From Aaosphaeria pasadenensis (Eukaryota; Ascomycota; Dothideomycetes; Pleosporales), in the NCBI GenBank assembly GCA_022813625.1, contig JAKLMB010000005.1, positions 1,488,001 to 1,552,000 on the forward strand: a stretch of DNA of 64,000 nt. Reading direction: 5' to 3'. The notes beneath the pieces are model-generated. The model made no database searches. It worked only from the letters and a program-made list of their open reading frames with translations, and had not been told where the DNA came from. The translations under genes were made by a program, and so were the position numbers. Positions 11,185-22,869 of this stretch are shown here, in pieces (the first letter of the stretch is position 1; every line of letters starts with the position of its first letter).

Positions 11185-12241
11185 CTAGAGACTGGCCATC
11201 TCTGCCTCCCCCTCAACCTTCTTCTTCCTTCCGAAGCAACCACTGCCGGCCTTGGTGTCATATCCCTCCCTAAAGCAAAGGCCGGGGTGGAAAAAGTTCA
11301 GAGCGAGAACACCAGCGCTGATGATAGCGCCCTCAAGTCCGATGAAGTAGCTCTGCGTCTTGATCAACCTCCCAGTCCACCCCTCGCTCAACTCGGCAAC
11401 ACGATACACGGATCTTGTAAAGATGCACAGAGTGGCAAACGACAGCGCGACGAGGAAACCCTGGAAGGCCCAGCTCTGTCGGAGTTTGGCATGCGTGGGG
11501 TCGAGTGCGCCCTCAGCGCCGAGCTGGCGCACGCGCTTGAACGTGCGGATGGAGAAGTCGAGGGCCAGGCAGATGAAGATGAGGAGCGTGAAGACCTGGA
11601 CTGCGAGTCCGGCGATCATGATGTTGTTACCGGTCGTGGGGTCCTCGTCGGCGTGCGATTTCGCACTGGCTAGGCCACCGCCTGCGGCTTGGAGCAGGAG
11701 GGATGCAACGTCGCATGGGATGAAGATGCGCGGGTAGGATAGAGGCTTGATGCGGGAGTTTTGCGGCCCAAAAGTGAGGACGATACGCGATAGGCAGAGA
11801 TAGATTCCTGCGGCAAGGAAGGCCGGGGCGATCGTCAAGCAAATGATTTGGATGAGAAAGGGATTCTATACAAGCGCTGTTAGCATGCTTCAATGTTCAA
11901 ACTTCTTGGGCTGGGTCGCATACTTCAGCAAAGGGATTGTAGTAACTAAGATCCCGGCCAATATAACCAATGACTTCAAGTGCGCATCCAGACACCATGG
12001 TGATAGTGAACCCGAGAAAACGTCTGCTGAGGACTCCCTGGCCGATGAAAAGTATAGTCGATATACCAAAGAGAACCGTGAAGAGGATGTTCGCGGCGAG
12101 CGAAGGCCGATAGCCCCAGTATGAGAGCGCCAGGGGACATGTATCCAGTGTGCAAGAATCACGAAAATTCTTGCGATCGTTGTAGGATTGTTGTTCATCT
12201 CTTGCCACGAGGGCGATTAATGAGTACGCGATCGATGCCAT
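11185..12241 (-). CDS. RTA1-like seven-transmembrane protein
   Basis: Two exons (11924-12241, 11185-11865) encode 332 residues. The protein belongs to the fungal RTA1/RTM1 (lipid-translocating exporter-like) family, which includes proteins linked to resistance to 7-aminocholesterol and to sphingoid-base export. About seven hydrophobic segments are visible. Family motifs include YRPSLAANILFTVLFG, EVIGYIGR and the loop IFIPCDVASLLLQAAGGG. An E-x-x-x-G motif sits near the last helices (FIGLEGAIISAGVLALNFFHPG). A short cytosolic tail ends in basic and acidic residues. Asn residues before the first helix suggest an extracellular N-terminus. The splice joins YNPFAE to NPFLIQ, removing 58 nt. It is tail-to-tail with WBP1. 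Substrate unknown. Confidence 0.9.
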
Positions 12242-13299
12242 CGTGTACTTGTAATTAATCAGAGAGCTCGGGGTGAGTGTAGACGTTTAGAGGACCATCG
12301 ATCAAAAGGAGTTCTCGAAGGATGGGGGAAGTGAACACTATGTATAGTGCGGTTACCTGCAAGGTTATTACGAAGTCCCCGGGATCGCCCAATATTTGAC
12401 TGTAGTTACGTCTCAACGTAGCAACCGTTAGAAGCTTTGAGCCGCTTACCGAAGGCAAGCCACCGTTGTTGGATACAGTGTAAACGAGGACAGAAAGCGA
12501 GCTAAAAGTGCGCCGGTGGACGCTGGCATACTTAAGGCAGTCCTTAAAGTCACCCACGCCGCTCCCGTCTAGCAGAAATACAATGTCTTTCCCTAGAGTG
12601 CGTCAGCACGATTATACATTCGTGCACCGCGAAGGAATTGCATGCCCCTCCTCGCAGAAGCGAGGCATCTGGAACTTTGAGGATGGCTCAAGAGAGAGTT
12701 CTACATTCTCTGATTGGACGGGACGAAGTTCCAAGTGCCACGCGATGTTAATATGATGCGTTCGCTTAGAGATTAGGAGCGGAACCAACGAGCGGATGAT
12801 CATCTACCCGAGGTAGGGGGTCGGAATTGAGTGCAAACGAAATAGGAAATATGTTCGACAAGGCTGAAGATTGGACGCTACTGCATAATAGGAAGCAGGT
12901 ATGTAAAGAGTAGCGTAGGAGATTGCAATTGAACCATATTTTTTTGGATCCTGTAGTGCGTAAGGTCCAATACTTATATTTGCAAGCTGCAGCAAAGGAG
13001 GAATTGTACGATCGACTGCGCTAAACCTGATGGGATTCCAGAGGTAGTTTCAAGCAATGCCAAGATAGCTTGTAGGTACTGCATCTTCTAATTCTGTCTA
13101 TGTTGTGGCAATATATGGCCGGATGTCTAGCATGTCTCTAGCATGAAATATGTATTAATAGAGTCGTGATCGTTTGGAAGGACCTTGCCCAGATCCATAA
13201 TGATGCGCCGGAACTCCAATGCGGTTGCTGCCGGCGGAAGGTGGATTTACACAGATTCAAGTATGGCGATGGAATCGTTCTTAGGCTTGCTCATCAAGA
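12242..13299. other. Intergenic, no supported gene
   Basis: This 1.06 kb lies between the start of the RTA1-like gene and the stop of TIM17, both on the minus strand. The longest frame (12255-12557, minus) has no ATG start and matches nothing I know. The region presumably contains the RTA1-like promoter and the TIM17 3' end. Confidence 0.45.
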
Positions 13300-14060
13300 C
13301 TAACTTGCGGCTGCTTTCTCAGATGGATGTATGGGGACCTCGAGACGTGTATTTTCGGCCATCATTCTTGAGAAGGCAATACCAACACCTTCAATAACGG
13401 CAAGAAGGACGGCACATCCAATTGCATTGTTGCGCATCGCCCTGGTACCTCCTCGGACTGCAAGAGCACCACCTGGTCAATTTAGCGACCTATCATTCGA
13501 GAGAGTTCTCCATAACGTGCGTAACATATCTAATGTGTAGGATCGTGCACATAGATTGGAACATACCAGTAAAGAAGCCACTAATGATTGCATTCCATGG
13601 ATCTTCCTTTTGCCTACATTTTGGTCAATTTAAGCCACAAACTACCTGTAATGATGCCTCTCGTACCGAATGCCTTTTACAGCACAATCAAATGTCGAAT
13701 AAAGACCTCCCCAGACGCCAAAGTTGCCCCCAAGTACAGGTGCTCGAGCCTTGAGCGACGTAATTGCCCCAATTCGTCGCTCGCCACGAGGTGAATTTCT
13801 ATTGACAAGTTCAGTAGACCGGTAATATAGACATAATCCACTTCCTAGATATATCTTACCGAAATCCCTTGATTCCATGCCATATAGCTCCACCTATCGA
13901 CTGGCTCGAGTCAGCCGCTAGTATCATGCAACTCGAGGATTACCGGGTAGTTGGCTCTGCTGTGCGACCATGGGGGAAATCCACAACTTACTCCCATACA
14001 AAAGGCTCCGCCGAAGTCACTCACTGTGACCCAGGGGCAGGGATCTCTGCTATGATCCAT
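13300..14060 (-). CDS. TIM17: Mitochondrial inner membrane translocase subunit TIM17
   Basis: Five exons (13992-14060, 13860-13900, 13667-13798, 13567-13613, 13300-13472) encode 153 residues. Tim17 is the channel-forming partner of Tim23 in the TIM23 presequence translocase. The N-terminus MDHSRDPCPW carries the conserved acidic/DPCP motif. It is followed by FGGAFCMG, GGAIWHGIKGFRNSP, the hallmark APVLGGNFGVWGGLYSTFDC, KGIRQKEDPWNAIISGFFTG and GALAVRGG, with GxxxG-type helix packing. All four junctions keep frame. Introns are 48-104 nt. Because exons are as short as 41 and 47 nt, no single open frame reveals the gene except the third exon. Identification is secure. Confidence 0.95.
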
Positions 14061-15502
14061 TGAGGATGCTCATGAATGGAAAAAAAGCCACCCAGTATTG
14101 CGTCAGTACGATAGTGTCCACTGGTGAGCAGTCGTAAAAGAGAGTTTCTCCGAACGCCGACTATCATCACGTGATAGCTTAGATGGGGACGATAGCGGGT
14201 ACAATATCAATCTCAATGGATAGATGAATGCCTCGCGAGAGGATATTTAGTAAAACGTTCGAAGCATAGTGTATCGTATGGGCAATGGAATAGAATTACA
14301 AGTGCAGAGGAAGCGTTGTTAAGATCAATTGGGTTCCTACTCGTAGCCATAGGTTGGTCGGTAGCTGAAAGGATAATTCAAACATTTGAGGCCCAATGCG
14401 ATCCAAGATCACTAAAATATTAGACTCGTGAACAGCTGAGTCTCTCTGGAATGTACGGAGTATATGGTGTCAATTGTGGGTTCAATAAACATTGATGCTC
14501 TTCGGCTGAAGTGCACAGTGTTGTCTCGAACAAGCACCGGAAGTGGGAACGACTTGTTCCTAGATACCAACGTGTAGTACGGCCAACGAGGATACCTGCA
14601 TGGTTGTGTAAGACGAAATGACGAGTCTTGTTCCGTCCATTATTGATGAATTGAATAACAAGACTCGCGACAACACACTTGATGACAAGATGGAATCGAG
14701 GCAGTAAGAGCAAATAGAGAAGCACAGAAGGTCGGTTGGAGTTGCATTAGTTGGCTGGAGAGCCATTACCAATCCCCTTTCGCCATTAGCGCATATCCCA
14801 GCACGGCGTCTTCTAGAATCACCGACATGGAGGGTTCAATGCCTCTGCATTCCACTCACTCAATCAACATCACATTGCGACAACTCCTCTATCATCCTTA
14901 GTCCTCGTTTGAGAGTCCCCGAGTGACAACGGTTCTTGGATTATTTTTGGCGGCTCGCAGCAGGAAGATCGCGCGCATCGTGGGCTTCCTGGCCACATCA
15001 TTCTGCCTACGTGTGTCGCTTGGCAGTTGGCGAACCCTCTAAACGTTCAATTTTGGGTTTCGTCACCTCCGGCCCTTTTCACCGACCATCGTGGTTATCG
15101 CTTTCGTTGCCATTGTTTGGTTGAACCACTCTTGACTGCTATTATTCGCCCTAAGTGGCACAGCTGCTATTTTGTAAGTCTGCTACCGAAGACAGGAGAG
15201 GGGCATCGGCACGTACTAATCAACGCCCAGTGGTACCCGACTACCATCGCATACGGATTGACACAACCTAGGTGCGTGGGATTCTCTTCAGGGGAGTGCT
15301 TCTTGTTGCTTCTGCTTCACAAAGGAGAAGCATGTGTTGCAACAAAAGCGACTGCCCCGCCCCCAGACATTCGCTCCTCCCCGGCGGCAATGCTAACCGA
15401 CGTAGACCCTACCCACGAGCCCGAATTTCACCTGCCGAACTGGAAAACTGGAAGGGGCACGCAAGCTATTAGACGGGTGCTGAGGGAGGAACAATCACAG
15501 AT
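14061..15502. promoter_or_regulatory. Divergent promoter region and long leader
   Basis: The space between the TIM17 start (minus) and the unknown gene starting at 15503 (plus) is 1.44 kb. Small frames inside (14420-14725, 14560-14772, 15272-15472) have no recognisable content. From about 15027 the plus strand is stop-free into the next gene, but the splice pattern suggests this part is leader rather than coding. One copy of the 9-mer TACGGAGTA sits at 14454-14462. Confidence 0.45.
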
Positions 15503-17467
15503 ATGGCAGCGGCAACTGCTGGTAAGTCTTTGGGTTTCTCCATGGTTCCGCCAGGGTTCCCACAACACCCCTCCATTATTCCCTCCACGACCTCAACATT
15601 CTCCCTGCACGATGGCTCTCCTCGGGGGCGCTGCTTTTGTTACAGTTTTTCTAACATCACTTGCCGTCTTTTCAGGCTATGAGTGGAATCACTCCGGCTC
15701 GTCGCCGCTTCGCTCCTCCCCTGATACAACGTCATCGATGTACCCCGATAGACCAATCCGTCCTCTACCTAAACGCCGTCTTCGAACCCGATTATCTCCA
15801 GAACAAGTCGAGACGATCACATACCCTCCCGCGCCGCCATCCACAGGCCCGCTGTTCAGCTTTCCATACCCAGAAACCAGGGGAGGTGCTCGCGTGGGAC
15901 AGCGAAGGGGAGAAAGTGATCATCACTCGTGCCATTGCGGTCACAATCATTCCGAGTTAGAAAGCGAAGACGAGGAGGATGAACGTGGGGCTCCTTTACC
16001 ATCCTCGCCAAGCTATCACTATAGCCGAGCCTCGCAAGGAAAGCCTACCCCCACCGTAAACACATATCCAAAGCCTGTCTCAGCTGCGTCCTCGGTTGAC
16101 GGGTATGAGTCATTCGAGAATACAAACAACAAGAAGAAGCGGAAGATCCCAAATATGGGTAGCTCAAGCACCCACCATAACAATCTGTCCACAGATATGG
16201 CTGGAATGGGCATATCCCATGCTCACGAGTCTGTGGCTCCGGATGATATTGATGGACCTGGACGTTATTACGGTTCTGCTCCGTCTACGCCTCAGCATAA
16301 CAGTTCCGGTACAGGCATCTCAGGTGCGGGCAGAGGCCGATTCGGACGATCCGCGTCTGGGAGATCGGAGCGACGTGTATTGGGCAACTCTACCAACATT
16401 GCCAATGCTAAAGCGAGTAACAAACGTATGATAATTTTTTTTTGGCAATTCCGCCTTTACCTTAATGTTTGAAGTCCGTGCGCTGACATATTTTGTTGCT
16501 AGGACCCCCAGATCAAGGCGGCATCATCAGCACAGCAATCGCGAACGCCCAAGCCACGCCCCCACAAACATACGCCGGCAACGAGAACGTGAGTCTTCTG
16601 CAGAAGGAAGCATCGAAGACTAGTGCAAAGCAGACTCAGTTCACTTTTACCTGCGGGTCCGACTCAGCAAATAAGATGGTTTGGCCCGGGCAACAGAACG
16701 GAGTTTTTTCTACCCATACCGAGTTTACTACCCATCCCGGAGAATACCCTCCTGGCCATTTGCCGCCAGGCGTAAAGGTCGGGGGCATACGTACTTCGCG
16801 CTCCGATGTCCCGGCTGTGACAACACATGGAACGCAGACAAGCCCTAATATGAATGGTACACATTATCCTCCTGGAGCAAAGAACTCTTTACAACAGAAA
16901 GGTGGCCACCCTGCCCAACAACAACCCCCACCTCCGAAGCCCCGCCGGAGTGCATCCAAGCTTTACGCTTATGCAGCTCGTAAACGTCGCATTCAGCAAG
17001 AATACGCCAACTTTCACAACCCTCCTAATCCAGCCTGGATTTGCGAGTTCTGTGAATATGAGGATATATTTGGGACTCCGCCGGTCGCTTTGATACGCCA
17101 GTATGAGATGAAGGATAGGAAGGAAAGAAAGCGGTTGGCCGAGAAACGAAGACTCCTGGAAAAGGCGCGAATGAAGGGACGTAAAGGCAAGAAGGCAAGC
17201 AAAAAATCTCAAAACAATGCAAACAACGCTCAACACCATCAAAACCCACCCCCAGGAGATTATGACCGACACCCAGATGACGGTCTACTCGAGGTGCAGG
17301 ATGACGAATATGACGACGAGGACTTCGACAAACTCGACAAATTCCACCAATTACCGCCTCAATCGTGCGACCATCCCGGCTGTCATCACCACAATCACCC
17401 AAAGCCTCCTGTTCCAGTCTCTGGTGATCACCGCGGAGGCGGAACGGGACGATCGAATGGTGCATAG
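15503..17467 (+). CDS. Conserved unknown protein, Cys/His-rich with WICEFCEYE motif
   Basis: Three exons (15503-15521, 15676-16425, 16503-17467) encode 577 residues. The start was chosen because the canonical donor GTAAGT at 15522 and CAG acceptor at 15675 keep the frame only if translation begins at MAAATAG. A frame open from 15027 would be shifted by this 154-nt intron. Visible features are a Pro/Ser/Arg-rich disordered N-half and a Cys/His cluster (HHSCHCGHNH). Next come a Gly/Arg-rich stretch and the motif WICEFCEYEDIFGTPP at about two thirds of the length. A long basic helical segment rich in Lys/Arg/Glu follows, then an acidic stretch (DDEYDDEDFDKLD) and a C-terminal CDHPGCHHHNH. The CEFC and CDHPGC pairs could bind metal. 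I do not know a function. Confidence 0.75.
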
Positions 17468-18706
17468 CTATCGGACATGATGGGGTGGGCCGTCTTTGTT
17501 CCTACATTGTTTTTCGTTTTACTTGTCAGCGTTTATGTTGCGCCAACGGTCTCAATACATGACCTGTGCGGGCAGGGGTGGGAGCTTCTTTTGACTGCAT
17601 TCTCTGGATCGTTCAATCTATGAATGAACTCAAGTCAAGGCAACTCGACTTGGAATTTTCCTGGATTGGATCGATCGGAAATTATGTGACTGGCTTCTCA
17701 TGCCGGCCACAATTGCTTCAATTCCCATTGATGGCTTGTCATTTGGACTGTTACCCACCCTCGGTCCATCACTCCATGTATATTCGAGGTTGTCGGGCAA
17801 TTCCCTCCATTTCGATTTTATCATCACGATCCATGTCACCAGCGTCACAGCATCCCAATAACATCAGCATTTCCCCGGAGCTCGATGATTCCCTGTCGTT
17901 TTCGCATTCCCAACCCGATCCCTCCATACAATTGCCCCCGTCCCCAACCCTCCACATTTCCGCTTTCCGGAAGTAACAACCCCACTCAATACCGCAGCTG
18001 TCGAAGGAAGAAGAAGAAGGAGAAGGAAGAGAGAGCCAGAAGAGAAGGAGAAGAAGATTGGAAGATAAGGGGAGAATAGGCAGGAAGCCTTGATGAAGAA
18101 AGAAGAAGAAGATACACACATCAACGCACAAAGCCAGCATCCAGCTTAAACGCATTGGATATCTGTTCGTGCTCAATGGGTGGCCTACTCTTTAGTTGAA
18201 GGACTTTGGATAGGGTTGTATTTTAGGTGTACATGGAGGCCGGATCTCACTGTTGCCTATGGCAAATGCTGTATATGAGTAGTCGTAATATAGCACAGTA
18301 ATTGACGCTCGTTGCCCCCCAATTTGTTAATTCTGTGAAACAGTTGCTAGCTAAAATCCCGATATGTAAACCTGCCGAACCAAGGAAAGACGAAACGTGA
18401 TTGTGTATGATTATGGATGCTGGGTGATTGCATCAACGTTATCCTGATATTATATCCTTCGAGCAGTCCACAGTAACCCCCAAAAAGATTGTAAAACATG
18501 ACTGACTAGAGTCGTACCGGCAAATCCAAAGAAACAGTCTTCCACCATCCTCTACACATTTCCCGGCCCTCGGAAAAGAAACAAGCAATCTTATTCAGAC
18601 TCTCACGAATATCGCAATCGACTTTCCTAAACTTGAGAATCAGTAAGTTCCAAAGAATCCTTGCAAGAGCATAGAAAAAATACATACATACCGTAAACCC
18701 GATTCT
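17468..18706. other. Non-coding spacer
   Basis: No gene is supported in this 1.24 kb. It contains a purine-rich tract at about 18004-18075 and otherwise ordinary sequence. A minus-strand frame at 17769-18176 is created by the purine tract read as Phe/Leu/Ser codons and is not credible. Confidence 0.5.
18004..18075. repeat. Polypurine (GAA/GGA-rich) tract
   Basis: About 70 bases on the plus strand are almost entirely A and G, built from GAA, GGA and GAGA units. A second AAGAAAGAAGAAGAAG run follows near 18095-18110. It is simple-sequence DNA downstream of the preceding gene. Confidence 0.7.
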
Positions 18707-19081
18707 TCAGTACACACCACCCATAGAACAAATACGTCCATCTAGAGCGGCGCCGCCATGCTTGATCTTGACATCCTTGCCCTGGGCGTTATATCCATCG
18801 CATTCGCTATCAGAATCCCAGGCCTCTAGCCCATAGCGAGCAACACCAAGCATGCTTTCCCCTAGGTACAAGTAGTCGATCTCCATCGAGTTGACCTTGG
18901 TAGGTGAAGACAGATCTGGCAATCCCAAAATTCCACCCTTGGTTGGTTGGGAGGACCGCGCCCTCTCTTCGTGGGAGATGAGGATTGGGGAGGACCGCTT
19001 CTTCTCTTCGTGGGAGATGAGGATGGGGGAGATTGTTTCAGGGCCCTTGTAGGAGACGAGGGTGGAGGAGGTGGTGGCCAT
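18707..19081 (-). CDS. Unknown small protein with a 13-residue repeat
   Basis: One uninterrupted frame encodes 124 residues with an ATG start. An internal duplication SPILISHEEKKRS / SPILISHEERARS corresponds to a 39-bp tandem repeat in the DNA (copies begin near 18964 and 19003 on the plus strand). The C-terminal half contains acidic segments (AWDSDSECDG) and no recognised domain. A TATATATA element at 19207-19214 lies about 125 bp upstream of the start in the correct orientation and could be a TATA box. Homology is not recognised. The frame, start, repeat and TATA box together make it plausible but unproven. Confidence 0.4.
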   Translation of the reverse strand: MATTSSTLVSYKGPETISPILISHEEKKRSSPILISHEERARSSQPTKGGILGLPDLSSPTKVNSMEIDYLYLGESMLGVARYGLEAWDSDSECDGYNAQGKDVKIKHGGAALDGRICSMGGVY

Positions 19082-19206
19082 TGTGGATGGTATTGCGTCG
19101 TAATGGAACGATACGAACGATTGTAGTAAGATCTATGAGAAAGTGTAGATTGGAAGTCGAGGATGTTGAGAGTGGAGTGGATAGTTGAGTTGAGAGAAAG
19201 AGGTCT

Positions 19207-19214
19207 TATATATA
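19207..19214 (-). promoter_or_regulatory. Candidate TATA box
   Basis: TATATATA followed by AAGA on the minus strand lies about 125 nt upstream of the small unknown ORF starting at 19081. Spacing fits a fungal core promoter with a leader of about 90 nt. Confidence 0.35.
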
Positions 19215-20190
19215 CTTTGTGAAGAGAGAGAATGGGCGATGTGAGCTTCATTTCCTGACCTTGATGGAGGCCGAAAGGGTTCGGGAGTCGGATTGACGGG
19301 GAAGAACCAGAGTGGTGAGAAGGATTTGGTGATATCGAAGTACGTATGTGGAGGCTTCATGGTATGACTTTCTCTAGTTACCGGACGTGCAAAGACCGGT
19401 TGATCGACAGAAAGGGCGACAGGGCGACGAAAAAGCCATAACCAAAGATGACATAGACGTTGGATGTTCTACTCGAACAAAAGCTCGATTGGTATTTCAT
19501 GAGTCCGTGATAAGTCCTTCAGTGGTGAATTGTAAAGACCTGCAGCTAGAGTCAGATTGTCCTGCGTCAAAGCTATCACATTTCAGAACAGCTGCAGTAT
19601 TGGAGGACAATTGACTGGGCCGGCCGCATCGATGCACTATTGTCTCGCGATGTATTAGGAAGTCCTTCAGCCTTGTAGATAGTTCCGGTGTGAGGCTTGC
19701 CTGGATGCAGACAGATACTAGCGGCATTGTCCTTCACTAAAGCTTCTTGTCTTACTATACATTCGGTAGATGACCCGAGTATAAACCTCCTGGCGCTATG
19801 ATCTGAGGTATTATCATGTTTATGTGTGGCTGATCTGTGCGTCCGGTGAGCATGGTACCGTGGAGGCTGCATTGTGGTGGTCCTTCGAGGCTGCATAAAT
19901 GAAATGTGGGAGGACATGGCAGACGCCTCACTTCTGGCGGCCGATTCAGAACTGAACGGTCAAAGTTCAAAACTGTGCAATGAGATATACATAAGCTGCT
20001 TGTGGTAACATTTCATATTGATCGAGTAACCATTTTCTTTTTTTGAGTTGTCAGAATCTCATTTTGAGGCAACTTTCTATCAATACGTCGCCCCCAATCC
20101 TTCCTATTTGTTTATCCTCTTTCCTATCCAATACATACTGCGTTACGCCTTGTGGGGAAACTCCTCGTTCTCCACCCATCTGATGACAAC
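19215..20190. other. Non-coding spacer
   Basis: No gene is supported between the small unknown ORF's promoter and the 3' end of the NmrA-like gene. Open frames here (19387-19614, 19576-19917) overlap on opposite strands and have no recognisable content. Confidence 0.45.
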
Positions 20191-21317
20191 CTAGGTTTCT
20201 TGAATATCACAGGGCTTGATATTGAAAAATGCCTGCGCCACAGGACAGTCGGTCCCATATCTCTGGAGCGCATCTCTGATTGCCACATGCATTGAAATTT
20301 CCGGAACTTCAAAACGCTCAACTTTCGCTAGGTCGGCAAACCTTTGCGCAGTATCCCCTTCCATGAACTGATAGCTGGTCGCCAACCCCTTCATCGCGTT
20401 CGCTGCATCACCCCTTTCGAGCGCAATACTTGCATGTCTGAAGATCTTCTGGATGTCCACCTTTTCGACGGTAAACCTCGTTTCCAAAATGGACTCAAGG
20501 CAAGTGAGAAGGCTGTTTTGGGTAACTCCTCTTATGGGTGCAATGTGAACGGCGCGATTTGCGACGTAACTCGGGTGGAGAACCATATTTACAACAGTCT
20601 CGGCGATGGTGGGTAAAGGAGTCCAGAATAAGGGAGTGTTACCCGTTCCGTAAATGCGAGCCTTTCGGTTCGGGATATCGAAGCCAGCGGGGCCTCTCAT
20701 CAACCCTGTTTTGATGTCAGAGTGCTGTACGCTTACACGAGATTCTTCGTTTCTCCAGGCGCCAACTTACACATGTCGAAGAAAGGTCCGCCGTTCAATG
20801 CTGTCCAACAAATCTTCCCACTCTCGGCCAATTTTTCGAGATAAGCCCTAGTCCGTACCTTTCCACCCACACACTGTTCTGGCAAGCGACGGAATTCTTC
20901 TCTCGTGATATCCCCGACAAACTCATTGGCGAAGTAAAAACGGACGCCTGCCTCAACAGCAGCATCGATGATGAGTTTGGTAGGCAAATACTGTGTCGCT
21001 GCGCCGTTTATGCAGTTGATGACAGCATCTTGGCCCAGAAATAATTCTTTCAGAGACTCTAAGGAATCGAAATCCGCTAGCTTGTGGATGATGTTGTCAT
21101 CGGTCGGAGACTGAAAGTCTGGTGACTGGCGCGATATTGCGGTGATTTGGAAGCGATCGGTGTGCTTGAGGAGCTGCGAGATAACCTCCTTGCCCACACT
21201 TCCTCGAGGCTATATTGGTCGTACTTGTGTTAGAATATAGGTATCTATGTGCCGATTACCTCAGTATGTTCGTACCCCTACAATCGCAATCTTCTTTAGC
21301 TCCATCTCTTGCGCCAT
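20191..21317 (-). CDS. NmrA-like / isoflavone reductase-like NAD(P)-binding protein
   Basis: Three exons (21276-21317, 20771-21209, 20191-20705) encode 331 residues. The N-terminal Rossmann motif is split by the first intron: KKIAIVG then PRGSVGKEVISQLL, a GxxGxxG-type dinucleotide loop. Other family features are ITAISR at the 2'-phosphate-binding strand, VINCINGAA, RFYFANEFVGD and the segment NGGPFFDMWLMRGPAGFDI. Members either act as redox-sensing regulators (NmrA) or as reductases of phenolic substrates. The catalytic Lys of true isoflavone reductases is not evident by eye. The gene is divergent from the short-chain dehydrogenase at 21885 across about 570 bp, so the two may be co-regulated. 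Family is sure; activity is not. Confidence 0.88.
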
Positions 21318-21884
21318 TTTGATTTCCGTTGAACTGTAAAGTCGATATTGTGTCGAGTCGAACAGTTAGAACTGTTTCTGTGTTGTGTGCTGTGGATGGG
21401 ACGAGATGCTGGTTATATGCCATCAAGTCATCTTAGGTTAGGTTAGCCGATATCATGAGTCAATTGCTGCCTCGCGGCTGCCTGTTTCTGCCTATGGCTG
21501 CCTTAGGATGCTGACTACACCTGCAGCTTTTGCATGGTTGGTCTACATTAATGCAGCGCGACAAAAGCTATCGGATCTTTGTTAATGAAGGTATGGTCAT
21601 TGTAGCTCAATTATTCCAAGGTGGAAGCATCTATCTACGGATGCGGGTGCTTTATTAGGTAACTTGAGACTTGGTGTCGGCATATGAAATGGGATAGGGT
21701 AGCCGATCACGTGGCTATTTACACACCCGTTACCATATACCGACGGGAGAGCTCCTCCCTGGTTCCATTCCCATCTTAGTTCGGAGGAGGTGATTCGGGG
21801 ATTAAAGTCGAGTTGTCGCGCATTTCTGGCCATCTATCAGTGATCCCACTTCTTTGCTCCTAAAAAATATCAGACCTATTCAAA
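21318..21884. promoter_or_regulatory. Divergent promoter, NmrA-like / SDR
   Basis: 567 bases separate the divergent start codons. Around 21456-21510 there are repeated CTGCCT-type words in both spacings (CTGCCTCGCGGCTGCCTG, then CTATGGCTGCCTTAGG), which could be binding sites. No TATA box was identified with confidence. Confidence 0.4.
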
Positions 21885-22869
21885 ATGAGCTCTCAAGGCA
21901 TAGACAACAATATCGCAGGCCGATTGGCCCTGGTGACGGGCGCGTCAGGAGGGTAACCATGCCTGCTCCTGATATACATTATGATACAATATCTAATCAA
22001 AATTCCAATAGCATCGGAGGTGCATCTGCTCGTTCTCTCTACCTTCAACATGTTAACCTGGCACTCTCCTATAACTCGAATGTCGACAGCGTGAACCAAC
22101 TCGCCTCGAAACTACAAGAGGAATACAAGCAAGCGTATCCTGATCGAACCCCACCAAGAATCTCGACACATCAGGCAGATCTATCCGACACAGAGGCGAC
22201 AATTCAACTGTCTGAAAAGGCGAAGAGCGAGCATTCCCAGGCAGTGGATATCCTGATCGCAAATGCGGGGTTCGGAAAGCGCATTACCGACATTGAGTGA
22301 GTTTTGAATTCCGATCCGTGATGCTCAGGGCACACAATCAATGCTTGCATCCAGACACTGATGAACTATCAGAGAAATTCCACTTGATCTTTTCCAACAC
22401 ACGTTAAATGTGAATCTCCAAGCACCATTCCTCCTGGCGAAGAGCGTGGTGGGGCACATGAAGCAACAACGGTGGGGCAGAATCATCTTCGTATCCTCAA
22501 TCGCCGGTTACGGCGTCGGGTTGAATGGCTGCCGTACGTGAAGCACCAAACCATTCCAACTAAATCAGCACACACAACTAATATTCCACAGACTATGCGG
22601 CTTCAAAGGGCGGCTTGACCGCAATGATGAAGAACCTCAGTACTCGTCTGGCCGAATACAACATCACCGTCAACGACGTTTCCCCGGCCATGATTGGAGA
22701 GACCGGGCTAATCCCTAGCGGCGATAGCGTTCCAGGCCTGGCCGAGAGCATTCCTCTTAAACGACTAGGTGTGCCCTCGGAGGTTGCAAATGTCGTTTCG
22801 ATGTTCTGTACGACTGGATATATGACTGGACAAAGTGTATTGCTGGCAGGAGGATTAAATCATAAATAA
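21885..22869 (+). CDS. Short-chain dehydrogenase/reductase
   Basis: Four exons (21885-21952, 22012-22296, 22373-22533, 22592-22869) encode 263 residues, the usual classical-SDR size. The cofactor loop is VTGASGGIGG, interrupted by intron 1. ANAG follows at the end of beta-4, VSS supplies the catalytic Ser, and the active-site YAASK is created by the third splice (CHYAASKGG). The C-terminal GQSVLLAGGL is typical of 3-oxoacyl-ACP reductase-like SDRs. It probably reduces or oxidises a small carbonyl compound with NAD(P)(H); the substrate cannot be read from sequence. It lies between a divergent NmrA-like gene and a codirectional 2-hydroxyacid dehydrogenase. Confidence 0.93.

Noticed and set aside
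12255..12600. Minus-strand frame with KDIVFLLDGSG resembling a von Willebrand A start
   Set aside because: No ATG, a stop shortly upstream, the MIDAS pattern is incomplete and the rest does not follow the fold; probably chance.
15661..15960. Plus-strand frame starting MPSFQAMSG
   Set aside because: Shifted frame over the second exon of the unknown gene; it ends in a stop while the correct frame continues.
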